Shown one piece after another: positions 1 to 10,614 of a stretch of DNA of 64,000 nucleotides. Where the stretch lies: assembly GCF_000143415.4 (NCBI RefSeq), contig NW_003314297.1, forward strand, positions 1,580,890 to 1,644,889, given 5' to 3'. The notes below the pieces were generated by a model. That model was not told where the DNA came from. It worked only from the letters and a program-made list of their open reading frames with translations, and ran no database searches. This DNA is from Selaginella moellendorffii. Taxonomy: Eukaryota > Streptophyta > Lycopodiopsida > Selaginellales > Selaginellaceae. Position 1 is the first letter of the stretch. Each line of letters begins with the position of its first letter. The position numbers and the translations under genes were made by a program.

Positions 1-1167
1 TTTGGCAACGGCCCTTTCTTAGTTTCATACCTTTGGCAACGGCCATGTAAAGTCCTCCTCTAACCCCAGGATAATGAGCTCTCCCTATAGCTTGGTCAAT
101 AGAAATCTACACGGGAAAAAGAGGAATAAGTAATAGTTTCCTTCTTTTAATACTACTGTCACCTTATCATCTTGGACAATACCGCAGACCAGAGCCCTGT
201 ACACCTTCGACAACATCTCAAACCTGTCTTCATGAAAGGTCGCTTGTCATTTGCAATATTGAAATGGTTGAATGAAGCTAGCTTACCTTCTACACCTGAA
301 CGCAAAGTGGCGGAAGCTAGCTTCATTCCTAGGACACATCTGGCCTGATCGGACTTAGCGCATAGTAAAACTCCTGAGAAATGCAGGTATTTAAAAAATA
401 CAAATGTTTTAGTTAGAGAAGTAGCACACACATACACACCTGATGTTCCCCTTCCGAGCCGATGAACAGGTGTTGGATGATTTCTTTCTACTTGGTCTGT
501 CACTCGCCACTGCAACTGCGACAGCACAGTTCTTTGCTGAAAGAGACCACCCGGTAGAACTTGCAAGCCCGATGGTTTATTAATCGCAAGCTACCATTTA
601 GAAGCACTCAGATCCAGATCAATGAGAAAACCAAATACCACATTCCTACCAGATGCTCGTCTTCGTATAGTATTTCAAGCATGAATGGTGCGTTTGGTTC
701 TTCCCAAGGGAACCTGTGGTACACCAGCGACGCGTTGTTCCTAAAAGAGAGATCGGAGAAGGAAACTATAAGAAAACCGGAGCTATGAAACTTCTACCTG
801 ATCAAGGCGTCCGGGGAAGTGACAACTTCTCCATTGATTTCAATCTACAACAAAATTCTAAGAAACAAACGACTGGAATCCAATACTACTCGTGAAAGTT
901 ACCTGTCCCTTAAGAATTCTTCTCAGCCAGCTGCAAGCCAAGAGCTCAATAAGTCCAAATCACATAAGAACATTCTAACTTTTACCCTTCTCTAGAAGCG
1001 GAGCTCTGGTATCTCGACGCGTAGTAATCCAAAACGCTTTCACCTGTGTTGTAAATGGGAACAAATGCGCTTTACTCTGCTAGCTTACCTTGCTGAGACG
1101 ATGGAAGCCTGGCGATCTCGGCGTATCGTACGCCATCGTTCATCTCCGGCCATGGCACTCCAAACAT
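1..1167 (-). CDS. RNA pseudouridine synthase, RluA family, PUS5-like (3' end beyond window)
   Basis: Converts uridine to pseudouridine in RNA; RluA-type plant enzymes act in organelles or cytosol, and the compartment here is not clear. The start ATG at 1167 opens an exon reading MFGVPWPEMNDGVRYAE and ending at 1089. Later exons give VLDYYASRYQ, GWLRRILKGQ and INGEVVTSPDALI (an S4-like RNA-binding region), then LEILYEDEHL, INKPSGLQVLPGG and the catalytic-loop equivalent PVHRLGRGTSGVLLCAK near 430-480, followed by VYRALVCGIVQDDK and IGRAHYPGV. The gene leaves the window at base 1. Canonical RluA enzymes have HRLD with a catalytic Asp; here that position is Gly (HRLG). I recall the same motif in plant PUS5 proteins, so it may be a subfamily trait and not a lesion. 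The start lies only 148 bp past the FZR stop on the same strand. Family assignment is firm; subfamily is from memory. Confidence 0.85.
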
Positions 1168-1314
1168 AGCTCTCTCTCAAGAACCCTAACACCTCTAGAG
1201 ACTCAAGAACGTTGTATTTTAGTGTTACAGACGCTTGGAGATGTACAAAGAAAGAGCAACGCGTTGAGCTTGCCCAGTAAAAAGTTTGACGCGCCCTCTA
1301 TTTGTTTACTCTTC

Positions 1315-3358
1315 TCATCTTATGTGCGTTCTACCAAGCGACCACATCCCACTATCCCGGACAGCATTCTAGAACAAAAAACCGGAAAAATTAGAGAAAA
1401 CCATAACCATTGGTAGCTTCACACCTGAGATTTTGGTGATGGAAACACGTTCCAAAATCGTAGCGTTTCATCTCCGGCACCTGTGACGATTGTCTGGAAG
1501 AGCAAGCAGATTGTCAGGAACTAAAAAAGAAGACTCTTCAAGGGAGAGAGCTTACTTGACCATCAGGAGACATGGAAAGGTATAAAACTCTGTATGTGTG
1601 CCCCGTGAGTGTTGTAAGCTAAAAGAGCAAGAACAGATGTCATCCCTCTTCGTCTGAGGCAAGTGACACTTACTTTTGTCATGGTCGGATATCTCCACAC
1701 AATAATCTGGTTCTGAGAGTAGCCATGGGTGCTCACGAGCTCGTTCACGTTCTTCGACCACATGAGATTGCAGACCTTGTTTCCTTCGGCTTAGTAGACG
1801 CTCAAGAATTTCAGCAACTGTACCTGTCCACCCGTGTCTACACAATTGATGTGCGAGTTCGTCGACGTGTTCCAGAATCTTATGCATCGGTCGGCTGTTC
1901 CACCACCAGAGGTTAAAAGCCCGTGTTGATGTGGTGACCACGCGATAGCCTTCACTGCGGCTGTGTGCTCGCTAAACTTGCAAACCGGCTGTGTTGACAA
2001 TTGGTTCCAGACAAAAAGCTACCATGGAAACCAAGAGAAACATTAGCTAAAGATCGGATGAAGCTCAAAATACCTGATTGTCGTTGCCACCGGAAGCTAG
2101 TTCTCTGTCGTCGAAGGACCATTTCAAGCCACAGACCTGCAGTCGATACGTAAGACAGAATACAACAAGAAGAACATCACAGAGCTTGCCTCAGATTTGT
2201 GACCACAAAGCTTGCTCGTATAATCCTCAGGCACTCTGACATCATGGTTGAGAATGTTGCGGTCCCTGCTTCCGGAAGATAGAGTCACCGAGTTCCATGC
2301 CAGAGTTCCAACTCGTGTCCGGTGTCCCTCCATAGTTCGCACTTTTTTACAGCGTATTGCATCCCAAATCTGGAAGAGGAGATAATAAAAGAATGTGAGA
2401 TCATATTACATTTACCTGTACTTCTCCCGCATTGCTTCCAACCGCGAGATAAGTTCCACGGTGAGTCCACGCAACTGAGCACACAGAGTCATCATGTCCC
2501 AAGTCGCACAGTTTCGTGACCTGCAAGAACAGGAAAGCTTCGGTTACTTGGATCGTGCAAAGAAACAACAAAATGTAACACTAATCGACCTTGCTAGTCG
2601 AAGCACTCCACAGATAAACACAGTTCCCGAGTCCCACAGCCAAAACGTTATGTGCGGACCAATCCACCAGGTTCAAGTAGAAATCGTCTTGCAAGGCTGG
2701 CGCATCCAAAACCTGCCACCAACAAAGTGATTGTAAAGAGTTGGAACGAAGCAAAGCTTCATGAGAATGGTACCTTGAACGGGACTCTGGAAACTTTTCT
2801 TTGAAGCTTGACGGGACTGGACGAAGCTCCAGTCGTCCCAAAGTCCAGAGCACCAGGAGAGAGTGACTCCGATTTGTGGCATGGAGCCCCGGCAGCCCGG
2901 CTATCGCTCTTGAATCTCAGCAAGTTCCTGCTGGGACTGAGAGGAGACTTCGTCGAGTCCCTCACGCCCGCACTGACCAAGCTGTTCTTGTCGGGAGTTC
3001 CAGGGGAGAGGGGCCCTGCATCGCCTCCTAGAAGCTCAGAGCGCAAGAGCATTGAATACACTGCCACCCCTTCTTCCTTGGAGGCATCACTTCCCAGAGA
3101 TGGCGAATTATCTAACAGAGCAAACCCGGCAAGGTTAGAGCTGGACCTGCTTGGAATGAAACGGTCACTATAGCTCATTCGCGTCGGTGAGGGCGTCGAT
3201 CCTCCTCCTCCTCCTCCTGCTACAGCCGGATTAAGCACCGAGACTGCCCTGGAAATTTCTACTCGCAGCCTCTCCGCGGCCATGCCCGCCGGAAGATTGA
3301 GCCTCGTTCGCGATCTCGACCTATCCGGCTGCACTGCGGCATTCTCGACGCTCTCCAT
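1315..3358 (-). CDS. FZR: FZR/CCS52 (Cdh1-type) WD40 activator of the APC/C
   Basis: Recruits substrates to the anaphase-promoting complex; in plants CCS52 drives mitotic exit and endoreduplication. Ten exons can be joined, all introns in phase 0, giving about 512 residues. Exon 1 (2774-3358) carries a Gly/Ser-rich N-terminus with the C-box YSDRFIPSR. The next exons give [18 protein letters not shown] and seven WD40 blades, including [18 protein letters not shown] (1556-1618) and [18 protein letters not shown] (1425-1493). The last exon (1315-1368) ends in SLGRTHIR, i.e. the Ile-Arg tail that docks APC/C TPR subunits. The intron after the exon ending at 2190 begins with GC (gcaagc) instead of GT. 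An upstream in-frame ATG at 3373 would add five residues. C-box plus IR tail plus seven blades make this Cdh1/FZR; the N-terminal DRF box context favours FZR over CDC20. Confidence 0.93.
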
Positions 3359-3904
3359 GGCCGCGCGAATCAATCAACCCCTAGATAGCTACCGGGAACG
3401 CTCGCGACGATGGTTCTTTCCTCCCGTTATTGCCTGGCATCCATCGGAGAGAGGATCAATCACCTAGAGGAAGGATCGGCGTGAATGGGAGACGCGATCG
3501 ATGGCACAAGAGGGAGGCCCCTGGCGCCCTCGCGCGGTCTCCTCTCCAGCCTTTGCAGCATTGCTCCCCTAATTCCAGGGGTAGCAACGCCAGCGTGGCG
3601 GGAATGTTTGACGTGGCGTGTCCACATCAGCGAATTTCGTAACGTTGTATTCTTTGCTGGCACATCCCAACGGTAAAAATCGTTTCTAGGGCAAAAGGCT
3701 TTTCGTTTATAACATGGCAGGATATTCTCTGAAAGATGCTCCGCCAAGCACATGCCTACGAGCTATATTACCGACACACTACTGGAAGCAAAAAACAAAG
3801 CTATGAAAAGGGATGAAAGAGCTTCTACAACTTGTATTGATATATGGGTGAGATTGTTAGAGATGGCATTGCATCTTCCCTCGCTGGATCAAAAACAGAT
3901 CCTT
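3359..3904. other. Intergenic: FZR upstream region and phytocyanin 3' region
   Basis: No gene is supported here. Several overlapping open frames exist on both strands but none has family motifs or splice support. The left part must hold the FZR promoter (FZR is transcribed leftward from 3358), the right part the phytocyanin 3' untranslated region. I see no clear TATA box for FZR. Confidence 0.5.
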
Positions 3905-4427
3905 TCAGCGCGGGCTCACGGCGAATTTCATACCGCTTTGGCAGTGGAATCCGTTGCCCACGCCGCACGCGAAGTAGTGAGCCTTCTTCTGCTTCAACGT
4001 GAACTTGTAACCCGGCGTTCCCTTGCTGGGATCCGCCAGGAGAACAGCGCCGCTGAAGTCGCAGTTCTGGTAGTGGGCTTGATCCTTCATGAGAAACACA
4101 TTGTGGGGCGCCGCTGCCTTGCCGGCCCTTCCACCGCCGTAGGAGAAAACTGACAAGTTGTACAACGATTGAATGATCGTGTCAGAGAAGAGCTTCGGGA
4201 GAACTTATAAAGAACTTGATCCAGATCTCAACGGGATCTAGCGAGAAGTACTCACCCAGTGTGTCGCCAATACGGAATGGCCCAGCGCCGGCAGCCCAAG
4301 AGGCATAGTTGGTCCCCAATGACCACTGGTTGCGTCCTCCCACCATCACCGATTTGGCGCTACACACATTGGCCACTGCGGCCAGGAGCAAGGCGATCGC
4401 GAAGCCAGAGACGAGGAATCGTGCCAT
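3905..4427 (-). CDS. Phytocyanin (plantacyanin/basic-blue-type cupredoxin), secreted
   Basis: A small secreted blue-copper protein of about 139 residues in two exons (4256-4427 and 3905-4149). Exon 1 encodes a signal peptide (MARFLVSGFAIALLLAAVA, cleavage probably after VCSA) and the start of the domain (VMVGGRNQWSLG, YASWAAGAGPFRIGD). Joining the exons restores the family hallmark GDTLVFSYGGG. Exon 2 has the expected copper ligands: His in PHNVFLM, then Cys and His in FACGVGNGFHCQSGMKF, with Met as axial ligand candidate, and CDFSG supplying the disulfide partner. There is no Pro/Ser-rich tail or GPI signal, which favours plantacyanin over uclacyanin or early-nodulin-like proteins. Family roles are cell-wall redox or reproduction-related signalling; the exact role is unknown. 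Confidence 0.88.
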
Positions 4428-4517
4428 GGGATCTTAGCTTGGAGCTTGGCTCGGAGAGAGAGGAGCAAAGATCTAGGTGGGGGCTCTGATACACAACAAC
4501 AGAGTGTTGGAATTTAC

Positions 4518-4524
4518 TTATATA
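4518..4524 (-). promoter_or_regulatory. TATA box of the phytocyanin gene
   Basis: On the minus strand the sequence reads TATATAA (within ggactatataagt), about 91 bp upstream of the phytocyanin ATG at 4427, which suits a short leader. Confidence 0.55.
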
Positions 4525-7191
4525 GTCCCAAGACCCACGACTAGAAATCTATTTTTCTTCAAACGGGGTCAAACATTGTGGCCGAAAGATAGCATAAACC
4601 TCTGCTGCGCATGGCAAATTCTTTCTTTCTTTCCTGATCACTTCTCTTCTGTCGACATTTATGCGATTTCTTCGAGTCGCGCCGCAGTAATGATAGTTGG
4701 TTGATGACTTTGCCTTAAGCCACTTTAGACGGCGAAGATTGAAGGTTCTAATTTGACGGTGGAAGACCTCGCGGTGGAATTTAATGGCCGATGGAATGAC
4801 GGCACATGCCGTCAGCGAACAGAATATGTTGTATATAGCTGCTATACTAAGCTAAAAGTCACTAAAAAAACTTAGCTCATCAAAATGGTCCGACTCCTTA
4901 GCATTACCATATCTCTTGGATCAACCCTTCACCGGCTACTTGTGATGCCTCCCTCCTTGATCAAACATGGAAACCATGTGAAGATACTATGCTTGGAGGA
5001 GAGGACAAAAATCGAGCAACATTCAATGTTCAACAATCACTAAATGGGGAGAGATGGCTTGTTAAATTGCAAGAGCAATACCTTCCATGGATATCTAATT
5101 GAGGAATTTAATCACTACCTCCAAACTGCTGAAGGCAGGACGTTTCTTGACAATTCTACTTCCAGACATCCATAGCAATTCCATTCTCCCAAGATCAAGG
5201 GAGGAAGATTTGAGATGGAATAGATTTTTCAGATTAACAGAGCACCACTTGCAAACTTGCAAATCTCTTGGCTCTTGGAAATAGCTAAAACTACAACCAG
5301 AGCATCATCCACATTTGCTATGGCCAAGCAGAGTTCTCCCATGGAAGCTGGATCATTAACCTTTTCAGAGATGAGCTGGCATTAGGCCCATGCAAAGACA
5401 TACCTTTAACACTTAAACTTGTGGAGACCTCAATGTAAGATAGACCACAAGGATGGCTGGATTGTCTATATTTTCCAACCTCTCAAAAATCCTTGATCAC
5501 CTTATTGTTAAAGGTTTTGGGGTAAGTGTTTTTTGGGTGACTTTCCAAATTCAGAAATAGTAATATATTAAATTCATAGATGCTTATATTACTCATAAAA
5601 CAAAAAAAAAGGTGATATTTAGTTATTGATGGATCTTAGACAAGCTTCATAGATGTTTGTATTGCTAAATATTGTGTCAATTTAGGATAATATTTAATTA
5701 TTAATAGATCTTAAATGAAAGAAAATAATGGATAAAGAAGTTACAGATGGATGCACTTAATTATATATTATAAATTTTTCTTTTCCAATTTGTGATCTTG
5801 CCTTGTTTATCCAACCACTATTACCTTGGCCTTAGTTAAGTTTCCTTTGCTAAAGTTCCCACCTATAGTATTAACTTCTATCTGGTCTTACTTAGTTTTA
5901 CCTACTCACTATACGAACAATAGAGTGTTAACTATCCATCCATAAATTCCTAAATTTTTTCCCAATCCCCCACTCTAGCTTAGATTGAATATAAAGTTCA
6001 ACTACACTCCCCACAAGCATAAATAGCCATGCATACTAAACCTCCAAATTTCTAACTTCCTTTGGTACAACAAAGCTTAATCATGGGACTTTTTAAATTT
6101 CAAACCTTAAATGCATTATACATCATTTGCTTCAGGACCCTAAGAGGAAATATTATGGCCCAACAGCCCGGTATGAATACTCTTACTCCCCCACTTCTAT
6201 CCCAAAGGGAATGCCTAAACTTTTAATATGGGGTGAGGATCAATGAGTTGCATAATACTCATGTAGAACATTACTATAAGCGACTAAATTTTCCATTCTA
6301 CTTTAGTTACTTAACCATACCTCCAACCATTTGGAGGAGTCTCACTCACAACCTCCATAAGTCCTATTTCAAACTTGGGCTTGCTAGCCCCAAGAATAGC
6401 ATCCCCACCACTCAACCTTTGCACTTGATCCAAGTGCTCCACGTGTCTGATCCCATGACCGACACCCCAAAGTACCACCGACATATCAGCCCGTTACGCT
6501 AAAGCCATGCCCCTTTACCTTGGCCACACCGGTGGTCTAACACCACATACATCACAATCCCATCTCTCAAGGACTGGGCCATTCGTCCATGAGTGATCAT
6601 TCCAGATCCACTCCTTAGCATTCTTAGGATGCCCACAAACATGGGGAATAGCCTTCCCCAAAAACCCTTTTCCGGTCTTCACCAAGTCCCTTTCTGCCCA
6701 TGGCCATGTTCGCCAACACTGCCACTGGATCAAGGCCCACAGGCCTGACGACTAAGTCCTACGGTCCTCTAGGACTTCCTCACCACTCGACTGTATCTTT
6801 GGTCACTACACCAGAGGATTACTCCTCTTCCTTTCCACAGTCTAGGCCTTTGGGACAACATTTCGAAACACCGTGGCCCTACGCGGGCCTCATGGGTACT
6901 CTCCCTGCCTTCCGCCTTTGGGTGCTCTAGCCATAGGCTTATAGCGAGGTTCCGTTGAGCCACATCAGGTATCCAAGTAAGTAGTGCCACCCACACTTGG
7001 ATTGGGAGCATCGACCATTCGATTTCCCGGGGGAACTAGAGCCGGCTCTTGAACACTTCACCAAGCTACCCCGTTTGTCGGTCCATATTCACTCTAGTCT
7101 TGGACTTCCCAGTGGTTAGTTCATCACCCAACACTGGGTATGGCCTTTCCTGGGCCAAACTGGCTCCACTGGGCTCCAACCCCCACACTCT

Positions 7192-7290
7192 CCCTACTAT
7201 ACTTTTGGAACCCCCCCCCCCCCCCCCCCCCGGGGGATGATCGCTTTGGGCTTTCACCCAACTGCCTGTATTAGTATTCAGACTCGGACT
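7192..7290 (+). repeat. Duplicated segment, copy 1 (with poly-C)
   Basis: The order is 'ccctactatacttttggaac', a poly-C run, 'gatcgctttgggctttcaccc', then 'tattagtattca', then a Ser-codon-like tctcgg array. The same order occurs at 8033-8150 in the same orientation. Here the C-run is long and pure (7211-7231) and followed by five Gs. Confidence 0.8.
7211..7231. repeat. Poly-C homopolymer of 21 bp
   Basis: A run of 21 consecutive C followed directly by GGGGG. Such a run is prone to slippage and to sequencing or assembly error, so its true length is uncertain. Confidence 0.95.
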
Positions 7291-7600
7291 CGGTCTCGGT
7301 CTCGGTCTCGGTCTCAGTCTCGGTTCCATCTCGGACTCCATCTCGGGTCCATCTCGGACTCCATCTCAGACTCCATCTCGGGTCCATCTCGGACTCCATC
7401 TCGGGTCCATCTCGGACTCCATCTCGGGTCCATCTCGGACTCCATCTTGGACTCTATCTCGGGGCCCTCTCGGACTCCATCTCAGATCCCTCTCGGACTC
7501 CATCGCGGGTCCATCTTGGACTCCATCTCGGAATCCATCTCAGACTCCATCTCGGGTCCATCTCAGACTCCATCTCGGGTCCATCTCGAACTCTTCTATG
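7271..7600 (+). repeat. Minisatellite of tctcgg / 'actccatctcgggtccatc' units
   Basis: It begins with hexamer-like 'ctcggt' copies (about 7283-7325) and passes into about 11- and 22-24-bp units built from 'ctcggactccat' and 'ctcgggtccat'. The array lacks stop codons in several frames, which creates long but meaningless open frames (Ser/Arg/Gly repeats on one strand, Arg/Pro/Ser on the other). Confidence 0.9.
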
Positions 7601-8032
7601 TGTCATATGTTGGTCCTTTTTGGGTCCTTTTTTGGAGCCTTGCTTGTTGCTCGTTTCGTGCTCGTTCCTCAAGCACTTCGTTAGGAGTTCCATTCCCACT
7701 CTCGACCTTTTCAAGTCGGAGCTTTTTAGTCCAAACGTGTTACGCTCGTTTGGTTTTCGCTTCGGCCACCACCACATGGCACCCTTCTGGCTCTACTTTG
7801 GGGCCTAGGGATTTTGTGTCTCACAATTACTCCATGTGAGTTAGGAACATTGTAGTTGATTTCCCTCATAAGAGTGGGAATTGCTTTTGAGCACTTCCTT
7901 ATGTGGCCTCTTTAACATTATCTAAGTCCATGCTCACTCCCACCTAAAACTCCTAACCCCTAGTTCTAACCTCAAATCAGTTTGAAAGCACTATTTGAGA
8001 ATTCCTTCAAAATTAATTCCTAAACCTCACTA

Positions 8033-8290
8033 GCCCTACTATACTTTTGGAACCCTTTGCAGCACCCCCCCCACCCCCATTCCCATTTTTGATCGCTCTG
8101 GGCTTTCACCCCATGACTTATATTAGTATTCATGCTTGGTCTTGGACTCAATTTTGGATTAAATTTTGGACTTAGTCTCATACTCGATCTTGGTCTCTAT
8201 CTTAAACTTGATCTTGGATCTTGGACTCAGTCTCAAAGTTAATCTCAGACTCAATCTCAAACTTAGTCTCATCCGATGACCTATTTATTA
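8033..8290 (+). repeat. Duplicated segment, copy 2, with a decayed version of the array
   Basis: It shares 'ccctactatacttttggaac', an interrupted C-rich run, 'gatcgct.tgggctttcaccc' and 'tattagtattca' with 7192-7290. The array that follows (about 8135-8280: 'cttggtcttggactcaa', 'ctcagactcaatctcaaac') is the same kind of unit but heavily mutated, mainly C to T and G to A. Confidence 0.75.
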
Positions 8291-8879
8291 TTCCAGTCAT
8301 TGTCGCGAATGTGACTTCAGATATCAAAAACTACTGATCGGCTGGTCCTTACGGACACTCTTTCTTTACTGCCATGACGGTAGGAGGTTAGTATTGTTGG
8401 ATCCTTTATCAGTCCCTCTTGTGCTAATGGAGTTAATTGGGCATTTCAAATGTACTTAAATCGGACGAGCATAAGGACGGAATTCCTACATGCTATTAGC
8501 TAAGTATATTTAGCCTGGTAAAGAGTTCCTATCTTGTTATATCTTGCACTAGCTAGTGATAAGAACCCTCACGTATTGAGATTAATCCCTCAGTATTGCT
8601 GGATGATAGCTTACCGTATCTACCAAACACCCTCTCTATCATGCCTTTTGTGTTAGTCTCATTTCAATCCCATACTATTTATGGAAAGTGTCTAAATTTG
8701 CTCATTTAGCATATCTGCAGAATGTAGAGATTGTTTTGAATATAAAGGTATTCATCCCATGTCCAAATTTGCAATCTAAAAACATTCCATATTTAATAAG
8801 TTTTGAGTTTGTCCCAAAGACTAACTCTTAGTACTAAGGGAGGCTTGGGGTGAAAACCCAAAGCATGTATTCCTCACAG

Positions 8880-9320
8880 AGGGGGCTATAAAGGGTTCAA
8901 AATGTATAGTAGAAATAGTAGGTAAGTTAGGCATAGTTAACCAATCTAAGATATAGTTCAGCTTTTGTTTGCATGCTTGTTTTTGTTCTGCATCCGACTT
9001 GAGTTTAAACCCAAGTTCCATACCATGTTAGTTGGTGAAGTACCCATGTCTTTGTATTAAGCCACTGATATGTTGAAATAGCCACAAATTTCGTTTGGCT
9101 CTGTTTTACGTGCTGGTCTTAACATTGGGATGTTGGATGTTCTAAAATTGTTCCAAGTCACTTCATGTTTTTATCCCTTCTCTTCTTGAGTTGTATACTT
9201 AGGAGTTGTTCCATTGTTTAGTTTTGTCACTCCTTGGCTCCATGCTTAGAAGTTTAGCTTTGTACCTTTGTTCAATGGCCCAAGGCTTTGAAACTCAGGT
9301 TCCACACCACTGTCCTTTGG
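8880..9320 (+). repeat. Dispersed repeat, copy A
   Basis: Diverged direct-orientation copy of 14950-15390. Matching landmarks in order are 'gctataaagggttcaaaatg', 'taatctaagat'-like blocks, 'tgatatgttgaaata', and a 27-bp identical block starting ttcaatggcc at 9271 (partner at 15364). Confidence 0.7.
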
Positions 9321-10614
9321 ACACGTGGCATGTGACATGTGGCACATGAGGGGTTTAGGTTCTGCTTCGTGATTATCCTATGGTAAATCACCACAAAATA
9401 AAGGGTAAAAACCACATGTGCTACAGTCATGGTTTCAAGGATTATTTAGGAAGATTTACTAGAAAAATAAAATGTTACATATTGCTATAATGATTTTGTT
9501 ATGTTATTGTAAAGAATCAGTTCCTTGAGGTGTTGTAGGCTATTTATGAATATTAAAATAACATAATATTTGCCAAGGAACTTCTTTTTCAAATTCCCCT
9601 ATTAAATACCACTTAAGCCTTAGCCATTATACTTCATGTAAAAATTCATAACAAAATTGTTTAATATTTATGTTTCCAAAAGAGGTCATGTTTCAAAGCA
9701 TTATCTAACATTATTTAAGCAGAGAAAGAATATAAATGTGTTATATGCTAAATGCTACTCTTACAACAAAAAGAAAAACATTCTTAAATGCTATGATAAG
9801 GTTAAAAAGTGTTTGTTATGATGGACACTAGGCATATTCTACAAGATAAAGCTTTATTTCTCATTCATGAGTTTGTATTTATAAATAATATTAAGTTTAT
9901 TTGTGTATTTACATTAAGTTTTATTTCTTTCTGATAAAATATCAATGTATCACAAAATTATCTTAGAGGAATAATTCAAGTTATATTGAGCACTTGATAT
10001 ATGTGGGTAGACATGTGAAGAGGCATATAGCACCACCAAAAGAATATATATATTAAATATTATTTATCTATATAAGGGAAGTAGAAGTAGTAGTGGCATA
10101 TTAAAAATCCTTATAAATTATCCCACTTGGAGAAAACATTTTGTGATCACTATCAAAAGAAAAAACTAAAAGTCATTTCTAGAGTGTGCCATCACAAATA
10201 AGAAGAATGAAAATTATAAAGGAGATAGTAGCATGGTTACATGAAGATTTAACAACAATTGAATCTACAAATCCACTTCACATAATTTTCAAAATTAAAT
10301 CAACAATAAAGTTGGGTATATAGAACTGTAAAGATATTTGAGTTTTAGTATGCAAGCATGTTTATGCTTTGCATGATATCACAAAAAAAGATTTGCCATC
10401 ATTGATTTTATACGCTAATTTACACAGCCCAAGAAAGTCACATAATTTCAGAATTAAATGTCTTTAAACTAAATGTCAATAAAGTATATTTGAAAATGCA
10501 AAGAAAAATGTGAAAATAAATAATTGAAAAAACATGATCTATTAGTAATTTGAATGGAAAACCAAAATAAATTGGTGGCAAAACAAACATAGGGTTTTTT
10601 GGGTGGTGGAAGCG

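Larger units (their letters stand above)
4525..10614. other. Gene-free AT-rich block with degenerate repeats
   Basis: Six kilobases with no supportable gene. The block is AT-rich with many homopolymer runs, except for a C/T-rich stretch around 6430-7240 and the minisatellite at 7271-7600. Open frames are short, lack family motifs and have no consistent splice structure. It looks like old transposon-derived or satellite DNA; I could not identify terminal repeats, a tRNA-primer site or reverse transcriptase motifs, so no element class is claimed. Its GC content is clearly below that of neighbouring genes. Confidence 0.6.

Noticed and set aside
1-44. Repeated 'tttggcaacggcc' at 1 and 31, and a similar string at 47670
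   Set aside because: The copy at 31-44 is coding for the pseudouridine synthase (MAVAK); the others are short enough to be chance or a tiny local duplication.
4880-5200. Possible degenerate protein fragment (EEFNHYLQTAEGRTFLDN)
   Set aside because: Short, no start, surrounded by stops in all frames, no family recognised.
6430-7130. C/T-rich stretch considered as an LTR or retroelement coding region
   Set aside because: No terminal repeats, primer-binding site or polymerase motifs could be found by eye.
7237-7839. 200-codon open frame over the minisatellite
   Set aside because: It exists only because the repeat unit lacks stop codons; the peptide is low-complexity Ser/Arg/His repeats with no start context or splice support.
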